NCBI GenBank assembly: GCA_963734955.1
Contig: CAVTJO010000006.1
Location: forward strand, 1 to 64,000
Length of the DNA stretch: 64,000 nt
Reading direction: 5' to 3'
Origin: UBA11986 sp963734955
GTDB lineage: Bacteria; Bacteroidota; Ignavibacteria; UBA10030; UBA6906
The position numbers and the translations under genes were made by a program. The notes beneath the pieces are model-generated. The model was not told where the DNA came from. It worked only from the letters and a program-made list of their open reading frames with translations, and made no database searches. Numbering within the stretch: the first letter of the stretch is position 1; every line of letters begins with the position of its first letter. Shown here one piece after another: positions 1 through 10,392 of the stretch.

Positions 1-759
1 ACCAAGGAATCAAAGCTTCGAAGGGAGAATACATTCTTCTTTTGAATCCGGGACACGACAATTCTTGACGGCGCAATTGAAAAGACTATTACCTTCATGG
101 AAGTTCACCCTAACACGGCCGTCGTTGGTTGCAAACTGCTCTTCCCTGATGGTCGTCTCCAGCGTTCGGTGGGTGCTTTCCCGTGTGCTCTGAACGCTTT
201 TCTTGAAGCGAGCTTTCTTTATTTGTTGATGCCCAAAACGAGGCTTGCCTCCCGCTTGGCATGTTATTTTGACTATTCGGTCGAGAGAGATTCATGGGTC
301 ATGGGTGCTTATTTCATGATACGTCGTTCAAGCATACAAGAATTGGGACCGTTGGATGAGCAATTCTATATGTATACAGAGGAAACTGATTTTTGCCTGA
401 GGGCAAAGAAGGCTGGACAGCGAAGTATGGTTTGTTCCCACGGCGAAGGTGATTATTCACCATTGGGGTGGCATGAGTGCTGTGAACAGACGTGTGATTC
501 TGTGGGTACATCTCAGTCAGCATCTGTTGCAGAAACATTACTCAGGCATGGAAAAGCATGCTATAGCCATGTTCAGATTTGGTGGCGCACTGTGCCGCGT
601 CGTTGTGTATTCTGCTGTTGGCTTGTTCACTCTGAATCGCCAGATGCTCGCCGAGAGGCTCGGTATTTCGCAGATGCGATTGTGCTTTTGTCGTCACGCC
701 GATGGCTCTACAACCGCGAGCCAATGAAACAAATGATTCCTTGGACTCGGTTTACATGA
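1..759 (+). CDS. GT2 family glycosyltransferase (rhamnosyltransferase-like), 5'-partial, frameshifted
   Basis: This GT2 sugar transferase is cut off by the left edge of the window. The first codons (frame 3, from base 3) read into LLLNP, the usual start of the acceptor half. The NPDTT motif is only restored if one G of the GGG run at 50-52 is removed, after which frame 1 continues. Further motifs are GxxLLFPDGRLQ, an aspartate near LDEQF and EETDFCLRA. The frame appears to move to frame 2 near 418 (VWFVPTAKVIHHWGG) and back to frame 1 near 655. Three shifts in 700 bases suggest consensus error rather than a pseudogene. It opens the exopolysaccharide cluster. Sugar specificity cannot be told. 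Confidence 0.75.
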
Positions 760-781
760 AGGATTCTGAAGGGTTGCTAGC

Positions 782-2021
782 ATGCGAGTACTGATTGTCT
801 GTCCCGTTGCTTCCTTATCCATTGACGGACGGGGGACGCAAGGGGGTCTACTATCCAATCAAGTATTTGACTGCTAGGGGGCATCAGATTCACCTCGCTT
901 GTCTGACTGCGGAATATGATACGAATGCCGTTGCCGAAATGAAGAAGTTCTGTAACGTTGATGTCGTTGTGGCTCCTAAGGAACCTACCCTGTTCGGTGT
1001 GTTGAAAGGATTGTTTAGTACTACCCCCTATGAACTGAGTCGCTTTCATAACGTGGAACTCTTGAAGAATCCAGAAACTTATAGCGGCAAACTCCTTTGA
1101 CATAGTGCAAGTTGAAGGCATTCACTCAGCCTTTTACGGGTTGGAGATTCTGAAGGCTACTGACATTCCGGTTGTGATGAGAGTCCACAATGTTCATTCT
1201 AGGAACCTTGTAAGATTGATTGACCAGACGATGGATCCGATTAAAACGTATCTTCGATACGAGAGCAGGAAAATGAGAATTTCAGATTCGGCAAAGTCCA
1301 GAGTTTGACCTGAACTTGTGTGTGTCAGGAGTCAATCAAGAGGTTGTTTTGTCACGAATCCGCCGGAACCAATGCACTGTTGTTCCGGCTGGGGTTAATC
1401 TATCCGAGTTCTGTCCGGGGAGTTCGGAAGAGGAAGAGGCATGCTCAGTCCTTTGGTTAGGCGGTTTGCAGTGGCTCCCCAATCAGGACAGTTTCTGGTG
1501 GTTCTACAAGGAGATTGTTCCAGGATTGTTGCGTTGGAAACGAAGGCGGAGAAAATCTCAGTGGTTGGTAGTAATGCGCCCCCGGAGTATTCTCGAACTG
1601 CAGCATCCTAATGTGAACATACTTGGTTTTGTCCCCGATGTTGAGCGGGTCATTCGCCGCGCTCAGGTTTGTGTCGTTCCTCTCTCGCGCAGGCAGCGGA
1701 ATAAGGCTCAAACTTCTGGAAATGTTCGCAACCCAGAAAGCCGTGGTCTCCACCTCAGTAGGCTGTGAAGGACTTGATGTCAAGGACGATGAACACCTTC
1801 TCGTCGCCGACACACCAGAGGATTTTTGGGACGCGGTCATACGGCGACTCGGTGATGCAAACTTGCGTCAGCGGCTCTCCACGAATGCATTGGAGCATGT
1901 AAGACGTCACTATTCTTGGGAGAGGATTGCTGAAATGTACGAACAAGCCTTTTTGTCACTACTCGGCAATAGTGCTCATACGGCTCGAGATGAGAATCCT
2001 CTTTGTTGGTCCGTGGTTTGA
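782..2021 (+). CDS. GT4/GT1-like glycosyltransferase, heavily frameshifted
   Basis: The ATG at 782 begins MRVLIVC. After a shift near 800 the reading continues PYPLTDGGRKGVYYP, the typical N-terminus of group-1 retaining glycosyltransferases. Later segments lie in different frames: VEGIHSAFYGLEIL from about 1080, the CVSGVNQEVV region from about 1300, the VVGSNAPPEY region near 1540-1595, the NVNILGFVPDVE segment, and the C-terminal GSGIRLKLLEMFA with VVSTSVGCEGL. At least five indels are needed for one open frame of about 410 residues, the normal family length. It overlaps the next gene by 32 bases. It probably adds a sugar to a lipid-linked repeat unit at the cytoplasmic membrane face. Confidence 0.7.
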
Positions 2022-3049
2022 TTATGGCGACCCTCGGCGTGGCCTCAGCTTCGAGAATGTGAACTTCTTCGACACCCTCTCGCGAATGAAGGATATTCAA
2101 GTTGAGTTCTTTCCATTTGATGTCGAGCTGCGAAAACTGGGTCGCGATAAAATGAATGGTCTGCTCCTGCGCAGGGTGAACGAGATCAAGGAACCGGATC
2201 TTTGCTTCTTTGTTTTGTTTACGGATGAAATAGAAACGTCTACCATTGCGCAGATAACTGAGTAAGTGGTGCCGTGACTCTCAACTGGTTCGGCGACGAC
2301 CATTGGCGTTTCAGGACCTTCCACGTCAATATGCTCCAACCTTCCAATGGGTTGTTACCACTGACTCGAGAGCAGTTGACGAGTACAAGGCTATTGGCTG
2401 TAGCAACGTCATCAAGACTCAATGGGGAGTTAATCACTTCCTATACAAGCACGAAGAGCGTTCGCAGGAATTTGATGTGACTTTCGTCGGGCAGGTGCAC
2501 TCTAGTAGGCGTCAGACCGTAGAACGAATGAGGAAAGCTGCGTTGGATGTCAGATGTTGGGGTCGCGGATGGGCTGCAGGAAGACTGAGTCAGGAGGAAA
2601 TGATCAAGATGTACTCGCGCAGCAAGGTCAATCTCAATTTTACCGAAAGTTCCGTGGCTTTTGGCTTGAAGCCGCTAGCCAAAGTGTTTATCAATCGTCG
2701 CGCGGATGATAGTATCAGTGTGAATAGCCTCGGTCAGATGTGGAAGTATTTCAGCGTGCTGTTCGGTGAACGACGTCCCCAGATCAAAGGAAGGAACTTT
2801 GAGATTCCTGGCAGCGGAGGTTTTCTCCTCACCTCAAACGCTGACAACCTCGATGAGTATTTTGTTCCGGAAAAAGAGATCGCGGTGTTCAGTGGAATTG
2901 ACGACCTGATAGACAAGACCCGGTATTACCTCGTTCACGTCGATGAGCGAGAGGCTATTCGCCATGCGGGACATGAACGTGCCCTGCGCGATCATACGTA
3001 TGAGCAGAGATTTCGCCAGATTTTTGAGAAGATGGGTTTGAAGCCTTGA
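1990..3049 (+). CDS. CgeB-like glycosyltransferase, frameshifted
   Basis: The ATG at 1990 starts MRILFVGPWFDYGD inside the end of the preceding glycosyltransferase. The frame runs to about 2260, shifts for VTLNWFGDDHWRF, and shifts again near 2310 into a long frame from 2303 to the stop at 3049. The mid-protein segment VVTTDSRAV and the block VTFVGQVHSSRR followed by CWGRGW and SKVNLNFTES are typical of the CgeB/DUF3880-type glycosyltransferase group. Combined length is about 350 residues. The stop overlaps the TTG of the next gene (TTGA), suggesting translational coupling. The acceptor and donor are unknown; the location fits surface polysaccharide assembly. Confidence 0.7.
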
Positions 3050-3828
3050 GAAAATTCGTTAATCCTCTGAAAGAACTTGGCTACCTTGCGTACCGATGGA
3101 TCGAACCAGTGGCCGATCCCATCAAGGCAGCGAAATCTATTCCGGGGTATCTGGCGTATTGGCGAGACTGGATTCACTACGCAAGGCTGCACGGGTCTGA
3201 AGCGATTCGGGTCGTCGATACGTATCCTCGGTTACATGACAAGACACCAATAACTCCATTTGATTCACATTACTTCTACCAGGACATTTGGGCTTTCAAG
3301 AAGATCAAAGAGTCCGGAGTCCAATGGCATGTTGATGTTGGATCGCGGATTGACTTCATCGGGTTCTTGACGGCAGTGTGCAGGGTTACCTTCGTGGATA
3401 TCCGACCCTTGGAGGCTTCCCTGGACAACTTCGAATCCCAAAAGGGCAGCATACTTTCGATGCCATATCCCAACGACTTTGTCGGTTCGCTGTCATGTTT
3501 GCATGTTGCTGAACACATCGGTCTTGGAAGATACGGGGATGTTCTAGATCCCCTGGGGACGAGAAATGCTTGTGCTGAGCTTTCGAGAATTCTGGCTTCC
3601 AATGGTGACCTTTACTTTTCGCTGCCGATTGGAAGGCCCCGGCTTTGTTTCAATGCTCACCGGATTCATTCGCCTCGCCAAATTCTGGACTATTTTTCGG
3701 GATTGGAGCTCACCGATTTTGCCGTGATTGATGACAACCGTGTCTTTAGAGAGAATGTCGACTACCGCGATTTCGATAGTGCAACCTACGCTTGTGGTCT
3801 CTTTCACTTCAAGAAACGATGTGTATAA
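3046..3828 (+). CDS. DUF268 family protein (methyltransferase-like fold)
   Basis: This 260-residue protein uses a TTG start overlapping the preceding stop by four bases. The block HVDVGSRIDFIGFL resembles motif I of SAM-dependent methyltransferases. The signature LSCLHVAEHIGLGRYGDVLDP, then LYFSLPIG and FNAHRIHSPRQI, are characteristic of DUF268, a family found in polysaccharide loci. The reaction is not established for the family; modification of a glycan or lipid carrier is only an inference from neighbours. The frame is intact, unlike the three genes before it. The next gene begins at the base after its stop codon. Confidence 0.75.
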   Translation: MRKFVNPLKELGYLAYRWIEPVADPIKAAKSIPGYLAYWRDWIHYARLHGSEAIRVVDTYPRLHDKTPITPFDSHYFYQDIWAFKKIKESGVQWHVDVGSRIDFIGFLTAVCRVTFVDIRPLEASLDNFESQKGSILSMPYPNDFVGSLSCLHVAEHIGLGRYGDVLDPLGTRNACAELSRILASNGDLYFSLPIGRPRLCFNAHRIHSPRQILDYFSGLELTDFAVIDDNRVFRENVDYRDFDSATYACGLFHFKKRCV

Positions 3829-4998
3829 GTGGAAATGAGTCCTGAGCTGATAGCTCAAGTCTTTTTCTGGCTGGCTCTGTCGCTGGCAGTTCATGCATAC
3901 GTGATCTATCCGATCTTCGTTTTTGTTGTTGGGATGATCCGAATTCGCAAGCGGAGGAGTTACAATTACTCCAACCTTCCAACTGTCACAGTCGTTGTTT
4001 CTGTCTACAACGAGGAGACAGTGATTGAAGAAAAGCTGAAAAACCATGAGGCTTCGGATTATCCCGTGGAGAAAGTGACTTTTTCATTTGGATCGGATGG
4101 ATCAACTGACAGAACGAACGAAGTGCTTAGGAGGTATCGCGGAGAGAATGTTGTGCCCCATTTCTTCTCTTGTCGCCGCGGCAAGGCTGCTGTACTAAAC
4201 GACCTCGTAAACGAGTCGCAAGGCGAGATTGTTGTCTTTTCCGATGCAAACACCTCGTTTCGTCCCGACACGGTTCGTATGCTGGTGCAGCCGTTTGCAG
4301 ATCCCTCAGTTGGGGCGGTATGTGGTGAGCTAGTCGTAGTATCTGATTCCCAAACAACTGGGGGCTTTGGTGAGCGCCTATATTGGAAACTGGAGAACAT
4401 GTTGAAGACCGGCGAAAGCAGGATCTCATCTACCCTCGGAGCAACCGGCGCTGTTTATGCGATCCGAAAATCGTTGTTCGTCCCGCTTCCTCTGGATCGA
4501 GTCGTCATGGATGATTTTCTTATTCCCATGGGAGTGCTCAAGAAAGGTTTCCGAATTGTCTATCAGCCAGCTGCCATTGCTTATGAACGATCATCAAACT
4601 CCGTCGAAGGAGAGTTTCGAAGAAGGGTCCGGATTGCTGCGGCGAACTTCAATGGAATTTCTGAATATTCATCCTTGTTGGCGCCGCGAAATGGTTTCGT
4701 TGCCTTTGCATTGTGGTCACACAAGCTGCTTCGATGGGTTGTTCCTTTCCTGTTCTTGATCGTCCTGGGTTCGACTGCTTTCGCCGCAAGGACCTCTCCT
4801 TTCTTCCTGTTGGTCCTTTGGGTTGAGATAGCCTTCTTATTTGTGGCCTTCCTGGGATTTATTTTGGACAGGCTAAAGATAAACGCTGGAATTTTTGGGA
4901 TGCCGTACTATTTTGTTGCCATCAATTGCGCCTTGATCGTGGGTTTCATTCGTTATTTGTTTGGAAGTCAACAACCTACCTGGGAGATTGTCCGGTGA
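3829..4998 (+). CDS. GT2 family membrane glycosyltransferase (cellulose/PNAG synthase-like)
   Basis: This 389-residue protein has an N-terminal membrane segment (about residues 8-35), a cytoplasmic GT-A domain and two or three C-terminal membrane segments (about residues 295-380). Processive GT2 motifs are visible: VVVSVYNEE at the nucleotide site, FGSDGSTDRT, FSDANTSF (the D-x-D equivalent), and RRRVRIAAANF, which takes the place of QxxRW. The GTG start abuts the previous stop; an ATG lies two codons later. Such enzymes elongate membrane-bound polysaccharides from UDP-sugars. The absence of a clear QxxRW makes strict processivity uncertain. Confidence 0.8.
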   Translation: MEMSPELIAQVFFWLALSLAVHAYVIYPIFVFVVGMIRIRKRRSYNYSNLPTVTVVVSVYNEETVIEEKLKNHEASDYPVEKVTFSFGSDGSTDRTNEVLRRYRGENVVPHFFSCRRGKAAVLNDLVNESQGEIVVFSDANTSFRPDTVRMLVQPFADPSVGAVCGELVVVSDSQTTGGFGERLYWKLENMLKTGESRISSTLGATGAVYAIRKSLFVPLPLDRVVMDDFLIPMGVLKKGFRIVYQPAAIAYERSSNSVEGEFRRRVRIAAANFNGISEYSSLLAPRNGFVAFALWSHKLLRWVVPFLFLIVLGSTAFAARTSPFFLLVLWVEIAFLFVAFLGFILDRLKINAGIFGMPYYFVAINCALIVGFIRYLFGSQQPTWEIVR

Positions 4999-5060
4999 GC
5001 ATCGCTGAAACGGATATATTGACTCAATTCTTGCTGAGGGGATTCTAAGACAGGGCGTAT

Positions 5061-6458
5061 TTGTCAAAGCACCTTGAATCAACAATATTGCTAGTGCTCG
5101 ATTTCGCCACGATCAACCTTGCCTACGCGGCATACTACCTGATCCGTGTTCGCAGCGGCTGGATTGATATGTCCATCGAGCCGGAGTTCTGGCTGCCGAT
5201 GTTCGCCCTGTTTGTTTTTTGGGCGCTCGTGTTTTGGATGGTTGGGTTGTACCGATCGTGGTATGCAGCGTCAAGGTTCGATGAAATGGCGCTCCTTTTC
5301 AAGGCGGTCTCGCTCGGATGTTTGTTTCTCTTTTTTGTTGTCTTCGTTGATGACGCGAGTCGGTCCGCGGTTCAGGTAAGTACGCGCCTTCTCATTGCAA
5401 TATACTGGGGCATTCTTCTCGGTTTCGTTTCGAGCGGACGTATGCTGATGAGAAGCGTTCAACGAAGAATGCTCATGGCCGGCATCGGGGTGCGGAATAC
5501 GCTCATCGTTGGGAGCCAGGCGAAAGCGCGTGAACTCTACAGTGAGGTGGCCAAGTATCCAGCGCTAGGATACAAAGTGCTAGGTTTCATCGGTGTCGGC
5601 GGAGGACGCCCGGCGGCAGGCGCGAATCAGCCGCCTCAACTCGGGAAACTCGATGCCCTGCATGATGTCATTGCAGAGAGGAATATTCGTGAGGTTCTTA
5701 TCGCACTCGACTCATCGGATCACGGGCGCCTCCTCGATATCATGGCCCGGTGCAACTCGCACAAGGTGGGACTGAAAATCATGCCGGATCTTTATGATGT
5801 TATCAGCGGTCAGGCGAGAACGAATGCCATCTATGGTTTTCCCCTTATTGAGATCAGTCCACAGTTGATGAGTCCCTGGGAAGAAAGCCTTAAACGAATT
5901 CTCGACGTCGCAGTCTCATCATTGATATTGATTCTCGGGTTGCCGGTGTGGTTGTTGATTGCTGCTGTCATTAAGCTGGAATCCCCGGGGCCGGTTCTTT
6001 ACAAACAAGAGCGCGTCGGCAAGAACGGTGAACGTTTCAGCATCATCAAGTTCCGGTCGATGCGGCAGGATGCCGAGAAGGAGGGACCTCAGTGGGCGAA
6101 CAAAAGAGATCCACGGGTAACGCGTGTGGGAAAGTGGCTGCGCAGGCTGCACCTTGACGAGGTGCCACAATTTGTCAATGTGGTGAACGGCCATATGAGC
6201 CTGGTTGGACCTCGCCCCGAACGACCCGTGTTCGTCGAGAGTCTTGCCAAAGAAGTCCCATTGTACACTCGACGTCTGAAAGTGCGACCGGGTATCACAG
6301 GTTGGGCACAGGTAAAACACCGCTACGATGAAACGATTGATGACGTCAAAAAGAAAGTGCAGTACGATTTGTACTACATCGAGAATATGTCGCTGCGAAT
6401 GGATATGAAGATTATCCTGAACACCGCAGCCCACATGTTGCTCGGCAAGGGCCGATGA
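5061..6458 (+). CDS. Polyprenyl glycosylphosphotransferase (WcaJ/WbaP-type priming enzyme)
   Basis: This 465-residue enzyme would transfer a sugar-1-phosphate from a nucleotide sugar to undecaprenyl phosphate, the first step of exopolysaccharide or O-antigen assembly. About four membrane helices occupy residues 8-120. A Rossmann-like CoA-binding-type domain follows (TLIVGSQAKARE, LGFIGVG). The C-terminal PF02397-type domain keeps all hallmark motifs: KRILDV, YKQERVGKNGERF, IKFRSM, the catalytic HLDEVPQF, SLVGPRPE, PGITGWAQV and YDLYYIENMS. The TTG start at 5061 is the first start in the open frame. It is the natural partner of the neighbouring glycosyltransferases, aminotransferase and flippase. 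Confidence 0.9.
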   Translation: MSKHLESTILLVLDFATINLAYAAYYLIRVRSGWIDMSIEPEFWLPMFALFVFWALVFWMVGLYRSWYAASRFDEMALLFKAVSLGCLFLFFVVFVDDASRSAVQVSTRLLIAIYWGILLGFVSSGRMLMRSVQRRMLMAGIGVRNTLIVGSQAKARELYSEVAKYPALGYKVLGFIGVGGGRPAAGANQPPQLGKLDALHDVIAERNIREVLIALDSSDHGRLLDIMARCNSHKVGLKIMPDLYDVISGQARTNAIYGFPLIEISPQLMSPWEESLKRILDVAVSSLILILGLPVWLLIAAVIKLESPGPVLYKQERVGKNGERFSIIKFRSMRQDAEKEGPQWANKRDPRVTRVGKWLRRLHLDEVPQFVNVVNGHMSLVGPRPERPVFVESLAKEVPLYTRRLKVRPGITGWAQVKHRYDETIDDVKKKVQYDLYYIENMSLRMDMKIILNTAAHMLLGKGR

Positions 6459-6527
6459 TCCGGTTCCGACTAATCTCTCCGGAGTTATGCTCATTGTTTT
6501 GAACACCCACTCTGACAAGGAACGCAC

Positions 6528-7635
6528 ATGAAGCTTCATATGGTTGATGTTGTAGGACAGTATCAGAAAATCAAGCCCGAGATCGACGCTGCCGTGCAGA
6601 AGATCCTCGACTCGGGCCAGTTCATTCTTGGCAAGGAAGTAGGCGAATTTGAATGCCAGGTTGCGGGCTACCTCGGGGTAAAGTACGCGGTCGGCTGCGC
6701 GTCTGGTACGGATGCCCTTCAGGTTGCGATGATGGCCTTGGGAATCGGACCAGGCGATGAGGTAATCACGACGCCATTCACATTCGTCGCAACAACAGAA
6801 ACGATCGTTCTGCTGGGCGCAAAGCCTGTGTACGTTGATATCGATCCCGCCACATTCAACATCGATCCCAAACAAAATTGAAGCTGCAATCACACCTCGG
6901 ACGAAGGCCATTATTCCAGTTCACCTTTATGGTCAAGCCACTGACATGGATCCTTTGTTGGAGGCTGCACGCAAGCACAATCTGAAAGTCATAGAGGATT
7001 CCGCGCAGGCGCTTGGAGCGTCCTACAAGGGCAAGAAGGTGTGCACCTTTGGAGACGTTTCATGCATCAGCTTCTTTCCGAGCAAGAACCTCGGTGCCTT
7101 TGGTGATGCAGGGATGGTCGTATGTAATGACCCGAACCTTTATGAGAAGCTCCGTATGATTGTTGTCCACGGATCAAAGGTGAAGTACCAGCACGAGATC
7201 CTTGGGGTCAATAGCAGGCTTGATACCATTCAGGCTGCGATACTCACTGTGAAATTGCGCTATCTTGAGAACTGGAACATTGCGCGCAGGAAATTCGCCT
7301 TGCGATACGACGAAATGCTCTCCGGGACGCCCGTAAAGGTTCCATACGTTTCGCCAGCGTGCACCCATATCTTTCATCAATACACCATCCGGGTTCCAAA
7401 GAGGGATGCCCTTGCAGCACGTCTGAAGGAGAAGGGGATTCCGCACGCCATCTATTATCCGATTCCCCTTCATCTTCAAAAAGCCTTCGCTGTTACCGGC
7501 AACAAGAGGGGAGATTTCAAGGTTACGGAACAGGCCTGCGATGAGGTTCTTTCACTGCCTATGCATACAGAGTTGACTGAGGAGCAGCAAACGTATGTGA
7601 CGGAAAGTATCAAAGAGTTTTACGGCGCACGCTAG
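6528..7635 (+). CDS. DegT/DnrJ/EryC1/StrS sugar aminotransferase, one frameshift
   Basis: This PLP-dependent aminotransferase acts on nucleotide-linked keto-sugars. The first part ends after FNIDPKQN; removing one A from the AAA at 6870-6872 restores FNIDPNKIEAAITPRTK and one frame of about 369 residues, the normal length. Motifs include SGTDALQVAMMALGIGPGDEV, FTFVATTET, IEDSAQALGA, and SFFPSKNLGAFGD with the Schiff-base lysine. The pattern resembles WbpE/WlbC enzymes acting on UDP-3-keto-GlcNAcA, but exact substrate is inference. The ATG has an AGG upstream. It lies directly before a DPM1-like transferase gene. Confidence 0.88.
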
Positions 7636-7644
7636 GGGGAAGCC

Positions 7645-8360
7645 ATGCCGAAATCGCTCGTCATCATACCGACCTACAACGAGGCGGACAATATTCCTCG
7701 TCTGATTCCCACTGTGTTGGGGCAGGCTCCGAATGTCGAAGTGCTTGTCGTGGACGATAACTCACCTGATGGCACAGCAGGTCTTGTGCGTGACATGATG
7801 AGTGCGGACTCGCGTATCCACCTCATTGAACGTCCGGGAAAGATGGGACTTGGAACTGCGTATGTGAGAGGATTCAAGTTCGCCATCGAACAGGGCTACG
7901 ACTATGTCTTTGAAATGGATGCTGATTTTTCTCACAGCCCCAAGGAGATTCCGAACTTTCTGAAGAAGATCCAGGAGAATGACCTCGTACTGGGCTCTCG
8001 ATATATCCGTGGTGTTCGTGTATTGAACTGGCCGATGCGCCGCCTTCTCTTGAGCTACTCCGCAAATGTGTACACCCAGTTCATCACCGGACTACCTGTT
8101 GTGACGCCACGGGTGGCTTCAAATGTTTTCGCCGGCAGGTGCTTGAAGCAATTAACCTCGACAAGGTCAAGTCGAATGGTTATGCGTTTCAAATCGAGAT
8201 GAGTTTCAAGGCATGGAAGAAAGGATTTCGCGTTGCTGAAATTCCAATCATTTTCCTCGACCGGCGGTCAGGCGTGTCGAAGATGTCCCGCAAGATCGTG
8301 TACGAAGCGTTCTTCATGCTGTTGACGCTGAGGATTCGCAGTTTCATCAATCGTCTGTAG
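7645..8360 (+). CDS. Polyprenol-phosphate mannosyltransferase-like GT2 (DPM1 family), one frameshift
   Basis: The ATG at 7645 starts MPKSLVIIPTYNEADNIP. DPM1-type motifs follow: VVDDNSPDGTA, GLGTAYVRGF, and EMDADFSHSP containing D-x-D. Near 8100 a T appears to be missing; shifting frame gives CDATGGFKCFRRQVL and then LDKVKSNGYAFQIEM, exactly the expected C-terminal half. The joined protein is about 239 residues with no C-terminal membrane domain, like short polyprenol-phosphate sugar synthases. It would load a sugar from GDP- or UDP-sugar onto polyprenyl phosphate at the inner membrane. Only ten bases separate it from the aminotransferase gene, suggesting one operon. Confidence 0.85.
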
Positions 8361-8364
8361 ACCC

Positions 8365-10387
8365 ATGGATGTTTCGGTCATCGTCGTCAACTACAACGTG
8401 CGACAGTTTCTTGAGAACACCATCACATCTCTGCTGCGGGCGATGGTGGGAGTGAAGGGGGAGGTGTTCGTGGTCGATAACGCCTCCGACGATGGCAGCG
8501 TTGAAATGGTGAAAGACGAAGTTCCCCGAGGTGTGCCTGATCCAGAACAAGGAGAACCTCGGATTTGCCCGTGCGAACAACCTTGCGCTGAAGCGGGCCA
8601 CCGGGAAGTATCTGCTGCTCCTGAACCCGGACACCATCGTACAGGAAGATACGATTCACGTCATGGTGAAGTTCTTCAATGAAACGCCCGATGCCGGACT
8701 TGCAGGATGCAAAATTCTCAATCCCGATGGGACGTTTCAGCTTCCGTGTCGCCGAAGTTTCCCTACTCCGTGGGTCGCCTTTACGAAAGTGTTCGGGCTC
8801 AGTGCGCTTTTCCCCGGGTCGAAGATCTTTGGCAAGTACAACCTTACTTATCTGAGCCCGGATGAAACGTATGAAGTCGATGCTGTCAGTGGCTCGTTCA
8901 TGATGATCACCCGCGAAGCGTACGAGCGTGTTGGCGGGCTCGATGAGATGTTCTTCATGTACGGTGAAGATCTGGATTGGTGCTATCGAGTGACGGAAGC
9001 GGGTTTCGGGGTGTACTACGTGCATTCAACAAAGATCATTCACTTCAAAGGAGAGAGCACCCGCCGCAGCAACCTTGATGAAATAAGACTCTTCTATGAT
9101 GCAATGCAATTGTTTGTCGAAAAGCACTTTGCCGCATCGGGGGTCGCTGAATTCTTCCTGACGGTCGGGATCATCCTCAGAGCATGGATTGCGTTCCTGG
9201 CAAAGGCTGGGGGATCCCTGGCCATGGCGATCATGGATTTCCTTCTTGTGGATATCGCACTGCTCGCCGCCGAGTATATATTCCGGGGGCGCCTGTTCAT
9301 CTTTCCATCGTACGCGTACCCAACCGTTTACATCATTCCGGCGTTGATCATCGTTCTCATCATGTATCTCGTTGGTGCGTATTCCTCCAATAAGCCTTCG
9401 ATATCGCGTGCCTTCACATCGGTCCTCACGGGATTCGTTCTTATTTCTGCGGTCGTCTTTTTTGCAAAGGAGTTTGCGTTCAGCCGGGCAGTGGTCATCA
9501 TCGCCGGTTGCATCAGTCTGGTTCTGCTCCCGGGATGGAGGCTTGCACTGACATCGTTGGGAACTCGTCGTACCGGAAGGGGAAGCATCCTGGGTACACG
9601 AACGTTGATTGTGGGCACCGGTGAATCGGCACAGGAGGTCGTTCGCAAGCTGCGCACCCGTGTTGATGGGGGCTATGATGTGTTGGGCTTTATTGGAATG
9701 AACAGGAGGCAGATCGGAGAGAAGATTGGCGGACTTGAGGTTGTCGGCTCCCTCGACAACGTGGGGAAGGTGATCAGTGAACGAAAAGTGGGAGAAGTAA
9801 TTTTCTCGACCGACAACATATCGTACGCAGACATCCTGTCGGTGATTGCTCGCAGCAACGATCGCAGTGTGAACTACCGGCTCGTCCCCAACAGCCTCGA
9901 AGCAATTGTCGGAAAAACCCGTATCGACGCGCTGGACACAATGCCGCTGGTGGAAATCGACTATAATCTCCGGAAGCCTGCGAACCGGATGGTGAAGCGA
10001 GTACTCGACATGATGGGTTCGTTCGCTCTTCTTGTCACGGCATATCCTTTTGTATGGGTGAAGGCGAAGACTGTATCCTCGTCTCGTCCCGGTGCAGGAG
10101 CGTCGAGAATGCTCTTGCTTCCCCAGGTTTTTTCCGGTAGAATCAGTCTTGTGGGGCGCCCTCTTTCCGATCCCGATGACACATCGCGTTGGAATGGGAG
10201 TGTCCGTGACAACCCCCTCGCCTATCTTGGTCCGAAAGGTCTCACCGGACTTGTGCAAATCAATCTTCAAAAGAACCTGGACCCTGAGGAAATTGAGAGG
10301 TACAAACTGTACTACGCGAAGAACCACTCACTTGGACTGGATCTCCAGATAATCTTCAAGTCGCTTCTCATCTTGGCAAAAAAGTAA
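8365..10387 (+). CDS. Fusion: GT2 glycosyltransferase + degenerate polyprenyl glycosylphosphotransferase, one frameshift
   Basis: The ATG at 8365 begins MDVSVIVVNYNVRQF, a GT2 N-terminus. Removing one base near 8520 joins it to FPEVCLIQNKENLGFARANN and a frame open to 10387, about 673 residues. Residues 1 to about 285 are a rhamnosyltransferase-like GT2 (LLLNPDT, FFMYGEDLDWCYR). About four membrane helices follow, then a Rossmann-like domain (TLIVGTGESAQEV, DVLGFIGM) and a tail similar to PF02397 (KRVLDMMGS, ISLVGRPL, GLTGLVQI, YKLYYAKNHS). The QERxGxxG, KFRSM and catalytic DE motifs, intact in the paralogue at 5061-6458, are missing. The C-terminal half is therefore probably non-catalytic. 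The gene is followed five bases later by accA. Confidence 0.82.
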
Positions 10388-10392
10388 CGCCC

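Noticed and set aside
9026..10327. Long minus-strand open frame of about 430 codons antisense to the GT2/PHPT fusion
   Set aside because: It is low-complexity and has no recognisable domain, while the plus strand encodes clear motifs. Similar shadow frames at 5919-6911, 10312-11205 and 11103-12263 were rejected for the same reason.
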